A stretch of DNA of 64,000 bases, from positions 1-64,000 of IMG/VR virus record IMGVR_UViG_3300024999_000081, one strand, 5' to 3'. The position numbers were made by a program, and so were the translations under genes. Within the stretch, counting starts at the first letter, position 1. Every line of letters begins with the position of its first letter. Of the stretch, positions 1 to 7,949 are shown in pieces. The notes under the pieces were generated by a model. That model worked only from the letters and a program-made list of their open reading frames with translations. It ran no database searches and had not been told where the DNA came from. Source of the DNA: a virus.

Positions 1-143
1 GAAACGTAGATATTAGTGGGTTTATTGGGCAAGTTTTTGACGCTAGACCATATTACAAAAAGAATATTGAAGTTAATTTTACCAAAGAATTTGGAGGAAA
101 TTATATTGTTTATGAAGGTGAATATGAAATAGTTGAGGAGTAA
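1..143 (+). CDS. C-terminal end of an unidentified protein (partial)
   Basis: The reading frame is open from the window edge to a TAA at 141-143 and encodes about 46 residues ending in an acidic tail (GEYEIVEE). The start lies outside the window. No family is recognised; the fragment is rich in aromatic and charged residues with no zinc or membrane motif. A ribosome binding site for the next gene follows within 40 bases, so it is the upstream member of the same gene string. Confidence 0.55.
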   Translation, partial: NVDISGFIGQVFDARPYYKKNIEVNFTKEFGGNYIVYEGEYEIVEE

Positions 144-189
144 AATTTAACTTAAAATTGGAGTTCTAAGTGGAAGGAGGTTTGTATTA

Positions 190-360
190 ATGACAAATTA
201 TGAGAGAGTTATAAGTATGAATATTATTGAGATGGCTAAATTTCTTGCTAGAGTTGATTTATGTGAAAGGTGTATTCATAAAGAAGATGAAGCTAAATGT
301 TTTTCTGATAATACTGTTTGTTCTGAAGGAATTGTAAAATGGTTAGAACAAAAATTTTAG
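190..360 (+). CDS. small Cys-containing phage-type protein
   Basis: This 56-residue protein starts at ATG 190, 9 bases after a full GGAAGGAGG site. It has an N-terminal helix (MNIIEMAKFLARV) and four cysteines (C-x2-C, then two more), ending in a GIVKWLEQ segment. The layout 'helix, C-x2-C, C, C, GI..WL' recurs in many small uncharacterised proteins of Gram-positive phages, probably a small zinc-binding fold. No function is known. It is too short for most gene callers but is well supported by its ribosome binding site. Confidence 0.8.
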   Translation: MTNYERVISMNIIEMAKFLARVDLCERCIHKEDEAKCFSDNTVCSEGIVKWLEQKF

Positions 361-389
361 ATTTTAAAACATAAAGGAGAGTAAAATAA

Positions 390-620
390 ATGACTATATT
401 GACAAAGACAGTAATTTATTGTGATGAATGTGGATATGAAGAGCCTAATAATTATCACTATGGAATAAGAGATTGGATATTTGCTGTAAATAACTCAAAA
501 GAAGAATTCCATTTTTGCAGTATTGATTGTGCTAAATTTTTTGATGAAGAAAGAGAAGGGCTTACTCTTATCAAAAAGTTAAATAGTAAGGATGATGAAT
601 TTAGAAAATTGTTAAAATAA
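390..620 (+). CDS. small zinc-finger-like protein
   Basis: This 76-residue protein follows an AAAGGAGAG site. It has a C-D-E-C pair near residues 11-14 and a second pair in F-C-S-I-D-C-A-K-F near residue 44, the usual spacing for a treble-clef or zinc-ribbon knuckle followed by a helix. The 'CSIDCAKFF' segment resembles MYM/FCS-type zinc knuckles. The substrate is unknown; a role in nucleic-acid or protein binding is only inference from the fold. Confidence 0.75.
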   Translation: MTILTKTVIYCDECGYEEPNNYHYGIRDWIFAVNNSKEEFHFCSIDCAKFFDEEREGLTLIKKLNSKDDEFRKLLK

Positions 621-651
621 TTTTAAATTAATTAGAAAGAAGGAATAAATT

Positions 652-1095
652 ATACTAATCAACAAAATTAAATCAGATGCTCTTATAGCTCGTAAGGCTC
701 GACAAACTGATACGGCCACATTATTAACAACTCTATATTCTGAAGCCTCTATGATAGGCAAGAATGCAGGAAATAGGGAATCTACAGATGCAGAAGTGTT
801 GCAAGTCATTGAGAAGTTTATTAAGAATGTAAATGAGATTCAAACAATTCTTTTGAAAAATAATAAAGATACAAGCAATGTTATTTCTGAGATTAAAGTT
901 CTGAGTAAGTATTTACCTCAGAAAATGAGCAGAGAGGAGTTAGAAAATGTTGTTAGAGATATCATTGAAGCGTTAAAAGATATTAATTCAGAAGTGCAAA
1001 TAGGTAAAGTTATGTCTGTATTGAAGAACTCCTATAGTGGGACTTATGATGGTAAGTTAGCTAGTGAAATTGTTAGAAAGGAGTTAGTGAATTAA
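652..1095 (+). CDS. GatB/YqeY-like protein, apparent ATA start
   Basis: The protein resembles YqeY (GatB C-terminal-like domain; tRNA-dependent amidotransferase relative of unknown biochemical role). The C-terminal half has the typical LPQKMSREEL, IGKVMSVLK and YDGKLASEIV segments. The first canonical start (ATG 751) would remove the N-terminal helix, but the frame continues upstream with family-like sequence (LINKIKSDALIARKA) to an ATA at 652. That ATA lies 8 bases after an AAAGAAGG site and directly after an in-frame TAA at 646; an ATT at 649 is the only alternative. This gives about 147 residues, the usual YqeY length. The near-cognate start is inferred. Confidence 0.75.
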   Translation: MLINKIKSDALIARKARQTDTATLLTTLYSEASMIGKNAGNRESTDAEVLQVIEKFIKNVNEIQTILLKNNKDTSNVISEIKVLSKYLPQKMSREELENVVRDIIEALKDINSEVQIGKVMSVLKNSYSGTYDGKLASEIVRKELVN

Positions 1096-1097
1096 TT

Positions 1098-1451
1098 ATG
1101 ATATTAAGCAATGAGGAATTAATCAAATTAAAGGTTTTAATATTGGATGATTTGGATGAAGAAGATAATGATAATTGTATTGAATGTACTCCAGAAAATC
1201 CTTGCTGTAATCTAATTAGTGCATGTAATAAATATGGTTCATTTAATTTTATAGATGGAGCAATGGAAATGGTTAGAGATTTGTTTGATACTATTGAGAG
1301 TTTAAAAGATGATTTATTTAATGCGAGAATTATTGATAATTGCATAAACTGTAAAAACAGTGATAGGAAATTAGAAAGATGCCGTTTAGAAGGGGATGAG
1401 GAATTGGAATGTCTTTCAGATAATTATAGTTGGCATATTAGAAGGAAATAA
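1098..1451 (+). CDS. cysteine-rich hypothetical protein
   Basis: This 117-residue protein begins 2 bases after the preceding stop; the AAAGGAG within the end of the upstream gene is its likely ribosome binding site, so translation is probably coupled. It has an acidic N-terminus, then a cysteine cluster (C-I-E-C, C-C, C), a helix, and a second cluster near the C-terminus (C-I-N-C). Two zinc sites are plausible. No family is recognised. Confidence 0.7.
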   Translation: MILSNEELIKLKVLILDDLDEEDNDNCIECTPENPCCNLISACNKYGSFNFIDGAMEMVRDLFDTIESLKDDLFNARIIDNCINCKNSDRKLERCRLEGDEELECLSDNYSWHIRRK

Positions 1452-1527
1452 GTGGATAAAAGTTATTGAAATGACTATATGATTGGATTAAGAAAGAAAT
1501 TTAATAAAAGAAAGCAGGAATAAATAA

Positions 1528-2451
1528 ATGAGAGTAAAATTATTTACACATACAGATTTAGATGGAATAGGGTGTGCCATTATTGCGAAATTAGCATTTC
1601 CAACAGTAGATATTGAATATTGCAACTATGATGATGTAAATGAAAAAATCCTAAACTATGTGACAGCAGATGGATATAAGAATTTCGAATTAACATATAT
1701 CACAGATATTTCAGTAAATGAAGAAGTAGCAGAAATAATTGACGGTATTAATAAGCCAGAAAGTTTTGTGTTATTAGATCATCATAAAACTGCATTATGG
1801 TTGAATAAATACAAATGGACTTGTGTTAGTGAATACATTGATGAAAATACTAAACACAGTGGAACTGAAATGCTTTATCATAATATTATTAATTATTATA
1901 TTAACGAAGTGGAGTTTAGACATGTTGACTTGACAAATGCATTTGGTTTTGTAGAAATAGTTAGACAATATGATACATGGGAATTTAAGACTAAGTATAA
2001 TAATATTCTACCGAAACAAGTAAACGATTTGATGTATTTGCTAGGAAGAGATGAGTTTATTGATAATGCCATATATCAAATAATTATGTTGCATGAGTAT
2101 AAATTAACTGTAGATAATTTTATGTTACTGAAAAAGAATCAAGAGAAAATTGACAAATACATAGAATCAAAAGATAAATCAATTATTGTTACGGATATTC
2201 AAGGATATAAAGCAGGAGTTGTATTTGCTGAAAGATATTCTTCTGAATTAGGGAATAAATTATCTGAATTGCACCCTGAATTAGACTTTATTGCAATTAT
2301 TAACCCATCTCACTCAGTAAGTTATAGGACAGTAAAAGATGTTGATTTGAGTGTTATCGCTGGAGTGTATGGTGGGGGAGGGCATACTCAATCTAGTGGA
2401 AGTCCCATTAGTAAAGAAATGAAGAATAATATACTTGATTTATTGTTTTAA
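1528..2451 (+). CDS. DHH-superfamily phosphoesterase, copy 1 (NrnB-like)
   Basis: A 307-residue DHH/DHHA1 protein, probably a nano-RNA or cyclic-nucleotide phosphodiesterase of the NrnB (YngD) type. Visible signatures are HTDLDG (residues 8-13, metal-binding motif I), the aspartate in YITDIS (about 58-62), the DHH triad (84-86) in LLDHHKTA, and the C-terminal GGGGH (about 282-286) of DHHA1. Such enzymes use two Mn ions to hydrolyse short RNA or pNp-type substrates. Residues 212-286 are encoded by 225 bases identical to copy 2 at 9722-9946, which shows recent exchange between the paralogues. The start follows GCAGG-AATAAATAA. Confidence 0.85.
   Translation: MRVKLFTHTDLDGIGCAIIAKLAFPTVDIEYCNYDDVNEKILNYVTADGYKNFELTYITDISVNEEVAEIIDGINKPESFVLLDHHKTALWLNKYKWTCVSEYIDENTKHSGTEMLYHNIINYYINEVEFRHVDLTNAFGFVEIVRQYDTWEFKTKYNNILPKQVNDLMYLLGRDEFIDNAIYQIIMLHEYKLTVDNFMLLKKNQEKIDKYIESKDKSIIVTDIQGYKAGVVFAERYSSELGNKLSELHPELDFIAIINPSHSVSYRTVKDVDLSVIAGVYGGGGHTQSSGSPISKEMKNNILDLLF
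2161..2385 (+). repeat. 225-bp perfect direct repeat, copy A
   Basis: Every base from 2161 to 2385 matches 9722-9946. The identity starts and stops abruptly inside both DHH genes: the flanking codons differ (TAC/TAT before, ACT/CCT after). It covers the DHHA1 substrate-binding domain up to the GGGGH motif. Confidence 0.95.
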
Positions 2452-2482
2452 ACTAATATAAAATTAGAAAGAAGGAAATAAA

Positions 2483-2746
2483 ATGTTAGAACAAATCATT
2501 AAAGATGAAATCGAAACCATAATTCAAGAAAAAGGATTAACTAAAATTATTAAAGATGTTGTTCGCAGTAAAATGTCTAATGAAAATATTCAGAAAATAA
2601 TTGAGATAGAAATTGATAAGTTATTACCTGAAGCAATTTCAGAGAGTGTAGGTTATCAACTTTTAGATAATGGAGCAGTTCATAATATGGTTTATGTAAA
2701 ATTACAAGATATGGTTAGAGATAAGATTTCTGATTGGAAATTATAG
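2483..2746 (+). CDS. helical hypothetical protein
   Basis: This 87-residue, highly charged and almost entirely helical protein follows a GAAAGAAGG site. It has the same general layout as the protein at 22107-22355 (short helices rich in I, E and K, ending in a basic helix), but I cannot show they are homologous. It overlaps no recognised domain. Confidence 0.7.
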   Translation: MLEQIIKDEIETIIQEKGLTKIIKDVVRSKMSNENIQKIIEIEIDKLLPEAISESVGYQLLDNGAVHNMVYVKLQDMVRDKISDWKL

Positions 2747-2766
2747 AAAAAGGGGTGAAAAAAGCA

Positions 2767-2940
2767 ATGAGAAATCCAGATAGAATTGATGAGATTATTG
2801 AAGCATTGCGTGATTGTTGGAAACAATATCCTGATTTAAGACTAGGACAATTGATTTATAATCTAAATAAATTTGGAAATAGAGATGTGTTTTATCCAGA
2901 AGATGATAAGTGGCTAGAATGGATTAAAGAAGGTAAATAG
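2767..2940 (+). CDS. small hypothetical protein, 'MRNPDRID' type
   Basis: A 57-residue protein. The ATG at 2767 is chosen over the overlapping upstream ATG at 2734 because it follows an AAAAGGGGTG site and begins with MRNPDRI, the usual N-terminus of this small family in Gram-positive phages. It consists of two helices, a DLRLGQLI segment and an acidic YPEDDKWLEWI tail. Function unknown. Confidence 0.75.
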   Translation: MRNPDRIDEIIEALRDCWKQYPDLRLGQLIYNLNKFGNRDVFYPEDDKWLEWIKEGK

Positions 2941-2973
2941 ATGAATAAATAATATCAAATGGAGGGAATTGAT

Positions 2974-3630
2974 ATGAAGAAATATATTATCATATTAACT
3001 ATCGGAGCATTATTCGCTACAAATATTTATCTAAAATATCATAACTTATCAGTGCCAAAACCTATACCAACAGAGCAAACGCAAATAAATTTAGAAAATG
3101 ATTATTATCAAAAAGAAATTGACAGAGAGTTAGAACTTAAAAAGAAGATGCAAAATCCAACTATTATTAGGAATGAAATAAGAAAAGTCGGCAAATTAAC
3201 TAGCCTAGATGGTCAGTACAAATATCAAAGCAAAATAATTGATAAAGGATTTATGGACTTAACATTAAGGGAAATTACATTAGATTTTACTTATAACTTT
3301 GGTTTGGGAATGGATTTGCAATACATAACTGTATACAAAGTGGAAAATAAAACTGTATATATTAAGATACCCAAGAATCGTATTCAATTACATTACATAG
3401 AACTCAATGGGAATAGTCGAATCATAGAAGGTAAAAAGATGATACTGGTCAATCAATTTAGTCCTTCAGATACAGAGATATTAATGGAGCAATCACAGCA
3501 AAATGTTGTCAATATGATTGGTGCTGATAAGGGGTTATTCAATGATGCAATGATTAATATACAGGAACAATTGGAGAAATTGGTTTTGAGTTTGGAGTAC
3601 TATGAAAATGTTGTGTTTCAAGAAGTTTAA
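2974..3630 (+). CDS. membrane-anchored DUF4230-like protein
   Basis: A 218-residue protein with a lysine pair and one N-terminal hydrophobic segment (residues 3-19), then an extracytoplasmic domain. The ATG at 2974 is chosen because it lies 7 bases after GGAGGG; the in-frame ATG at 2959 is inside that site. The domain (initial helix, 'RKVGKLTSLDGQY', alternating strands, C-terminal helices) resembles DUF4230 proteins of unknown function; this assignment is tentative. Probably attached to the outer face of the cytoplasmic membrane. Confidence 0.6.
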   Translation: MKKYIIILTIGALFATNIYLKYHNLSVPKPIPTEQTQINLENDYYQKEIDRELELKKKMQNPTIIRNEIRKVGKLTSLDGQYKYQSKIIDKGFMDLTLREITLDFTYNFGLGMDLQYITVYKVENKTVYIKIPKNRIQLHYIELNGNSRIIEGKKMILVNQFSPSDTEILMEQSQQNVVNMIGADKGLFNDAMINIQEQLEKLVLSLEYYENVVFQEV

Positions 3631-3643
3631 GGAGGAAAATTAA

Positions 3644-3823
3644 ATGAATAATATCAAATTAAAATTGTTTTGGTTGTATGTTCAAACCAAACTATTCAAA
3701 TTGTTATCGATGCTTATTAAACTATTTGGGTGGATAGTAGTTGGATTGATATACACAATAATTTTCGGAGGAATATTAGCTTTGTTTGCTATACCAATTG
3801 TATTATTATTCAAATTAATTTAA
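3644..3823 (+). CDS. small membrane protein
   Basis: A 59-residue protein starting at ATG 3644 behind GGAGGAAAATTAA. An amphipathic, aromatic N-terminus is followed by a long hydrophobic stretch (about residues 24-56) that can form one or two transmembrane segments (GWIVVGLIYTIIF, ILALFAIPIVLLF). No family recognised. It directly follows another membrane-anchored protein, so the two may act together. Confidence 0.65.
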   Translation: MNNIKLKLFWLYVQTKLFKLLSMLIKLFGWIVVGLIYTIIFGGILALFAIPIVLLFKLI

Positions 3824-3841
3824 ATTTAGAAAGAAGGAATT

Positions 3842-4045
3842 ATGATGGAATATACAATGGAAAATAAAGTGAACAATGCTATTTTAGAAGAAAAGATTCA
3901 AAAAGCAAAGAAATTACTTTGGGAAAATGGATATGTTATCATAAAATTAACTAAAGCAATGAAAGATGATTTCGATGAATGTGATAGATTAGAAGGAGAT
4001 AAAGACTGCAGTAGTTGTTCTTGTAGCATATGTATTGTTGAGTAA
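3842..4045 (+). CDS. small protein with C-terminal cysteine cluster
   Basis: A 67-residue protein with two adjacent start codons (3842 and 3857 also possible) behind AGAAAGAAGG. The N-terminal two thirds is helical; the C-terminus has DCSSCSCSICIVE, a cysteine-rich tail common in small proteins of Gram-positive phages. Metal binding is likely, function unknown. Confidence 0.75.
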   Translation: MMEYTMENKVNNAILEEKIQKAKKLLWENGYVIIKLTKAMKDDFDECDRLEGDKDCSSCSCSICIVE

Positions 4046-4072
4046 AACAAATAAAAGGAGAGAAATTAAATA

Positions 4073-4267
4073 ATGAAAGAATTTAAATTAATCCAATACA
4101 AAGAATGTCCTGCATGTGGATTCAATATTAAACTAGAAGTTAAATATGCATATGACAATAATTGGTGCCCTCATTGTGGTTTTGGTTACAAAGAAACAAT
4201 TCAAAGAAAAGAACCAGAATATATTAGTAGTGGATATGATAAAGCCGTTAGGAGTGGATTGTTGTAA
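4073..4267 (+). CDS. zinc-ribbon protein
   Basis: A 64-residue protein with two knuckles, CPACG (about residues 12-16) and CPHCG (about 33-37), separated by one beta hairpin, which is a classical zinc ribbon. A basic tail follows. Such small ribbons usually bind nucleic acids or act as adaptors; no specific partner can be named. It is 2 bases upstream of the next gene. Confidence 0.75.
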   Translation: MKEFKLIQYKECPACGFNIKLEVKYAYDNNWCPHCGFGYKETIQRKEPEYISSGYDKAVRSGLL

Positions 4268-4269
4268 TT

Positions 4270-4662
4270 ATGGATATAAATTATGATGAAATAGATGTCG
4301 AATGTAGACCAATGGTAAAATTATTTAATACTATTGGTCTAACCACAAAATTTAGTTGTCAGGGACATAATAATATTTTGCAGAATAGTTTTCAAATAAT
4401 CTTTGCTGATTTTATAAACGATGACGATATTGTAAATTTCATAAGTAAGTTTACAAATATTTACACACATTCTTCATTCCAAGGAAAATTCTTAAAATGG
4501 ATGCGAAAAATGAATGGTGAAATATCATCTAATTGGACATATGAAATTAGTTATGGAAATTATAAAACTAATATTAAGTTGGCAAAAATTGATTATAGTT
4601 TATTTATAAAATTATTAGAAGAATATGAAACCTTTGTTGAAGTATGGTTACGGGGCATCTAA
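4270..4662 (+). CDS. hypothetical protein with FSCQGH motif
   Basis: A 130-residue protein starting 2 bases after the previous stop, probably translationally coupled. The N-terminus 'NYDEID...V.LFN.IGL.TKFSCQGH' recurs in phage proteins of unknown function; Cys and His in SCQGH could be a metal or catalytic site. The remainder is mixed alpha/beta and hydrophobic. No assigned role. Confidence 0.7.
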   Translation: MDINYDEIDVECRPMVKLFNTIGLTTKFSCQGHNNILQNSFQIIFADFINDDDIVNFISKFTNIYTHSSFQGKFLKWMRKMNGEISSNWTYEISYGNYKTNIKLAKIDYSLFIKLLEEYETFVEVWLRGI

Positions 4663-4707
4663 AATTAAATAAAAGACAAGTTCGAAGGAATAAAAAGGAG
4701 AAATTTT

Positions 4708-4848
4708 ATGTTTAATCCATTAAGATTATTATGTTACTTTAATATTCATAACTTTAAATTATTACAAATGAATGGTAAATACAATACCTTTTATTGCAAA
4801 TGGTGTGATGAAGAATTAGTGCAGAAAGTTAAAAGCAAAGAAGTTTAA
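4708..4848 (+). CDS. 46-residue hypothetical protein
   Basis: ATG 4708 follows AAAAAGGAGAAATTTT. The protein has an aromatic, hydrophobic N-terminal half and a single C-K-W-C knuckle followed by a charged tail. It is shorter than usual for annotation but has a strong ribosome binding site. Confidence 0.6.
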   Translation: MFNPLRLLCYFNIHNFKLLQMNGKYNTFYCKWCDEELVQKVKSKEV

Positions 4849-4853
4849 GACGA

Positions 4854-4946
4854 TTACTTAGTTAAATAATAAATCAATATGCCTACAAATGGAGTCGCAA
4901 TAATTAACAAACCTAAAATTATAATCACAATTCTTCTAATATTCAT
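4854..4946 (-). CDS. 30-residue membrane peptide on the minus strand
   Basis: On the minus strand an ATG (4944-4946) follows AAAGAAGGC at suitable spacing, preceded by the AATTAGAAAGA context seen before plus-strand genes of this window. It encodes a short basic N-terminus (MNIRR) and one transmembrane helix (IVIIILGLLIIATPFVGILI) ending in YYLTK. It is the only minus-strand gene in the first 50 kb, so it may be a small regulatory or host-directed membrane peptide. Support is the binding site and hydrophobicity only. Confidence 0.45.
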   Translation of the reverse strand: MNIRRIVIIILGLLIIATPFVGILIYYLTK

Positions 4947-4981
4947 AGCATTATGCCTTCTTTATCTTTCTAATTAAAAAG

Positions 4982-5001
4982 ACCTTGCAATAAAGCAAGG
5001 T
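4982..5001. repeat. 7-bp hairpin of the CCTTGC type
   Basis: A perfect inverted repeat, ACCTTGC-aataaa-GCAAGGT, with AAAAA on its left side. Read on the minus strand it resembles a weak intrinsic terminator; on the plus strand it lies 17 bases before a small gene. Similar CC(N)TTGC hairpins occur at 11188 and 34030. Confidence 0.55.
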
Positions 5002-5017
5002 TGGATGTAGGACGAGA

Positions 5018-5188
5018 ATGAATTTAGTACGAGATTATCATATCCAAGTTAAGGATAATTATGCAAAGAAGAAAGAAGGAAAATCGTGGGTTTGTTTTGA
5101 TTGTTATTACAAGAAAGAATGTATGTATAAAAGAGATAAAGATTTACAAATAATTTTCAATATGTCTAGTTATCAAATCAATTTGTGA
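5018..5188 (+). CDS. 56-residue Cys-containing protein
   Basis: ATG 5018 with a weak AGGA site. The basic protein carries C-F-D-C-Y-Y-K-K-E-C, a small possible zinc knuckle, and a hydrophobic C-terminus. No family recognised. The coding call rests on frame length and the Cys spacing seen in neighbouring small proteins. Confidence 0.5.
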   Translation: MNLVRDYHIQVKDNYAKKKEGKSWVCFDCYYKKECMYKRDKDLQIIFNMSSYQINL

Positions 5189-5231
5189 TTTTAAGCTATA
5201 ATAAATTTATGTATAAACAAGAAATAATTAA

Positions 5232-5285
5232 TTGACAGAATAGACTTCATTGTGGTATCATAAAGTAAGCACAAATGGAGTCTAT
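5232..5285 (+). promoter_or_regulatory. promoter of the ligase gene with overlapping inverted repeat
   Basis: TTGACA (5232-5237), 18 bases, TATCAT (5256-5261) form a sigma-A-type promoter. An imperfect inverted repeat brackets the -10: ATAGACTTCATTGTG (5240-5254) and CACAAATGGAGTCTAT (5270-5285), about 14 paired positions. The arrangement suggests a repressor operator or a 5' RNA hairpin controlling ligase expression. Confidence 0.6.
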
Positions 5286-5314
5286 ATTTTTATAAGAAAG
5301 AAGGAGATAAAGAA

Positions 5315-7270
5315 ATGGAAAAGATTCAAAGAATCAAAGAACTCGTTAAACAACTCAACGTGGCTTGTGACGCTTATTATGTCAAGGATAACCCAATCAT
5401 GTCAGATAAAATTTACGACTCAATGTATGACGAATTAACGGCCTTACAGAACGAAACAAATTACATATTATCATCATCGCCGACCCAAAAAGTTCAGGGA
5501 AAAGTTTTAGATTCATTAAGAAAAGTACAACACACAGAACCGATGCTATCTGCTGAAAAATCAAAAGATATTAATAATGTTATTAAATTTATGGGTAATC
5601 AGGATTGTGTTTTGTCTTGGAAATTGGATGGGTTGACTTTAGTTTTACATTACAATGAAGGGAAATTACAACAAGCAGTAACCCGTGGTGGAGGTACAGA
5701 AGGCGAAGATGTCACCCATACCGTAAAAACATTTGCTAATGTCCCTCTTACAATTGACTATACTGGATATTTGGAAATTCGGGGAGAAGGTATGGTTGAG
5801 TTTAAAGAGTTTGAAAGAATTAATGAAGAGTTGGTTGCCAAAGGAGAAGAGGAATATTCAAGCCCTAGAAATCTAGCAGCAGGAAGTGTCCGTCAACTTG
5901 ACTCCGCTATTACCAAGAAAAGAAACTTGATCTTTATTGCTTTTGGTATTGTGAAATGTGATGAATGGTTCGCACATAAAATGAATCAATTTATGTTTCT
6001 AAAATCATTAGGGTTCACAGTTGTAGAACATACGTTGATTACTAAAAACGAAATTGTAATAGCAGTCGATTTCTATAAAACAAAAATAGAATCACTTCCA
6101 TTTCTTACGGATGGTTTGATTGTTGAATTTGATGACATCGCATATGGGAAAGCTCAAGGGGTAACTGGTCATCACAGTAAATCTTTATATGCACTCAAGC
6201 ATTCAGACGGTTCTTATGAGACGATTTTTAGAGGAGTAGAATTGAACACAACTCGTACAGGAATTGTTTCAATCACAGGATTATTTGATGAAGTAGATTG
6301 TGATGGGGCAAAAGTATCAAGAGCAAGTCTTCATAATTATGACATCTTTAAAGCGTTAGAATTAGGTGTATCAGACGTTGTAACTGTCTATCGGGCGAAT
6401 AGTGTGATTCCCCAGATCGAAGAGAATCTGACACGTTCTGGGACTTATAAAATTAATATGAAATGTCCTTCATGTGGAGGAAATATTGTAATAAGAGCAC
6501 CTAAAGTATCGAACTTTTTATTCTGTGATAATGATGACTGTCCTTCAAAATTGGTTAATAAATTTGTACATTATTGCTCTAAAAATGCTATGAATATTGA
6601 TGGATTTTCTGAGGCAGGAATTGAGTTATTTATCAATGAGGGATTCTTAAAGACATTTTCTGATATTTATGATCTTGAGCAGTACAAAAGTAGAATTGTT
6701 AAACTTGAAGGATGGGGAATAAAAAGCTACAAAAAGCTTATTGATGCAATTGAGAAATCTAGAATTGTTAAAATGGAAAACTTTCTTTATGCACTTGGAA
6801 TAAATAATGTAGGTCTTGGAGGTTCTAAGAGATTAACACAACATTTTAATAATGATATTATTAGGGTTATGCATGCCAGTGTAACTGAACTATTGCAAGT
6901 TGAAGATTTTGGACTTACTACAGCAAATAGCGTTTACAATTATTTTAGAAATAGAAATAATATTTATGAGATTAATAAGTTGTTAGTATTTACAGAGTTT
7001 AAGGAAGAAAAGAAAACGGAGGTATCTAATATGAATACTGTTTTTGCAGGAAAGAAACTATATTGCACCGGGAGTTTCGAGTCATACAAGAAAGAAGAAT
7101 TAAAAAACATTGTAGAAGGTCTAGGTGGAGAATTTGGATCAGGTTACGCAAAGTCCTTAGACTATTTGGTAGTGGGAAAATTGAAAGGTTCATCTAAAGA
7201 AGCAAAGGCATTGAAGGATGGAGTGCCTGTGCTTACAGAAGATGAGTTTTTAGAAATGATAGGGAGATAG
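5315..7270 (+). CDS. ligA: NAD-dependent DNA ligase
   Basis: A complete 651-residue LigA, close to the usual 670. The N-terminal Ia domain is followed by the adenylation motif KLDG (catalytic Lys103), the OB fold (ending near YRANSVIPQI), a four-Cys zinc finger (CPSCG...CDNDDCP, about 385-415), helix-hairpin-helix repeats and a C-terminal BRCT domain (about 570-651). It seals nicks using NAD+, forming ligase-AMP and releasing NMN. It acts with the replication proteins of the 34-46 kb region. It has its own promoter and inverted-repeat element, suggesting separate control. The start follows AAGAAGGAG. Confidence 0.95.
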   Translation: MEKIQRIKELVKQLNVACDAYYVKDNPIMSDKIYDSMYDELTALQNETNYILSSSPTQKVQGKVLDSLRKVQHTEPMLSAEKSKDINNVIKFMGNQDCVLSWKLDGLTLVLHYNEGKLQQAVTRGGGTEGEDVTHTVKTFANVPLTIDYTGYLEIRGEGMVEFKEFERINEELVAKGEEEYSSPRNLAAGSVRQLDSAITKKRNLIFIAFGIVKCDEWFAHKMNQFMFLKSLGFTVVEHTLITKNEIVIAVDFYKTKIESLPFLTDGLIVEFDDIAYGKAQGVTGHHSKSLYALKHSDGSYETIFRGVELNTTRTGIVSITGLFDEVDCDGAKVSRASLHNYDIFKALELGVSDVVTVYRANSVIPQIEENLTRSGTYKINMKCPSCGGNIVIRAPKVSNFLFCDNDDCPSKLVNKFVHYCSKNAMNIDGFSEAGIELFINEGFLKTFSDIYDLEQYKSRIVKLEGWGIKSYKKLIDAIEKSRIVKMENFLYALGINNVGLGGSKRLTQHFNNDIIRVMHASVTELLQVEDFGLTTANSVYNYFRNRNNIYEINKLLVFTEFKEEKKTEVSNMNTVFAGKKLYCTGSFESYKKEELKNIVEGLGGEFGSGYAKSLDYLVVGKLKGSSKEAKALKDGVPVLTEDEFLEMIGR

Positions 7271-7287
7271 GATAAACCTATTTCCCT
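7261..7287 (+). repeat. hairpin overlapping the ligase stop codon
   Basis: AGGGAGATAGG (7261-7271) pairs with CCTATTTCCCT (7277-7287) with one mismatch and a 5-base loop; the TAG stop lies in the left arm. No U tract follows, so it is more likely an RNA-stabilising or processing hairpin than a terminator. Confidence 0.5.
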
Positions 7288-7329
7288 CCAAATATCGATT
7301 TTATCTAAGCACAGAAAGGAAGAAATAAA

Positions 7330-7488
7330 ATGACAGATGAAAATAAGTTAATTGTAGAAATAGAAATGAGAAAGTATTATGGAGATAGATATTATGATGA
7401 ATATCACTATAATTCATTAACCGGAAGAGAGTTTGAAAAACTTAGAGAATTAATTTTTACTTGTATAGAAAAATGTAAACAAATTTAA
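7330..7488 (+). CDS. 52-residue hypothetical protein
   Basis: ATG 7330 follows AAAGGAAG. It is a charged, Tyr-rich protein (RKYYGDRYYDEYHY near the middle) with a C-terminal helix. No domain recognised. Confidence 0.6.
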   Translation: MTDENKLIVEIEMRKYYGDRYYDEYHYNSLTGREFEKLRELIFTCIEKCKQI

Positions 7489-7511
7489 ACACGAAAGAAG
7501 GTTAAACAAAA

Positions 7512-7928
7512 ATGAATAAAATGGAACAACTCCTAAAAATGCAGCAACATTTCCAAAATCTAATAGATGAATATGGATGGGCTTCTCATTATGTAACATT
7601 AGATCAATATCACAATAATTTTCACACGCATGGATTACAAGAAAATTATGACCATCCTGATTTACAAATTACCTTGCCTCTTGATATGAATTCTTCTCAA
7701 GGTATTGCTATAAGAATTATTTCTGATATTAAAGAAGGAAAGTCTTTTGAAGTAGGACAGAAATATTATGGATATTTAAAAGAAGGTTATCCAATTGAAT
7801 TTAAACATTTTGTAGAATGTAATAGACAAGTTTTAAGAGTTTTATTGTGTGATCAGAATAAGAAAATGCCTAGTGAAAAAGGTTGTGATAAGTATTATAA
7901 GAAGCAGTTGGATATTTTAGATGATTAA
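7512..7928 (+). CDS. DUF4262-like protein
   Basis: A 138-residue protein with the DUF4262 layout: an N-terminal helix, then 'HTHGLQENYDHPDLQITL' (about residues 37-54, matching the family's HT.GL....HPEL..), a long helix (GIAIRIISDIKEGKSFEVG) and a beta-rich C-terminus with F-x-V-x2-C. The family is widespread in phages and bacteria with no proven function. Start behind GAAAGAAGG. Confidence 0.65.
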   Translation: MNKMEQLLKMQQHFQNLIDEYGWASHYVTLDQYHNNFHTHGLQENYDHPDLQITLPLDMNSSQGIAIRIISDIKEGKSFEVGQKYYGYLKEGYPIEFKHFVECNRQVLRVLLCDQNKKMPSEKGCDKYYKKQLDILDD

Positions 7929-7949
7929 GTTTTAAAAGGAGTAGAAAAT

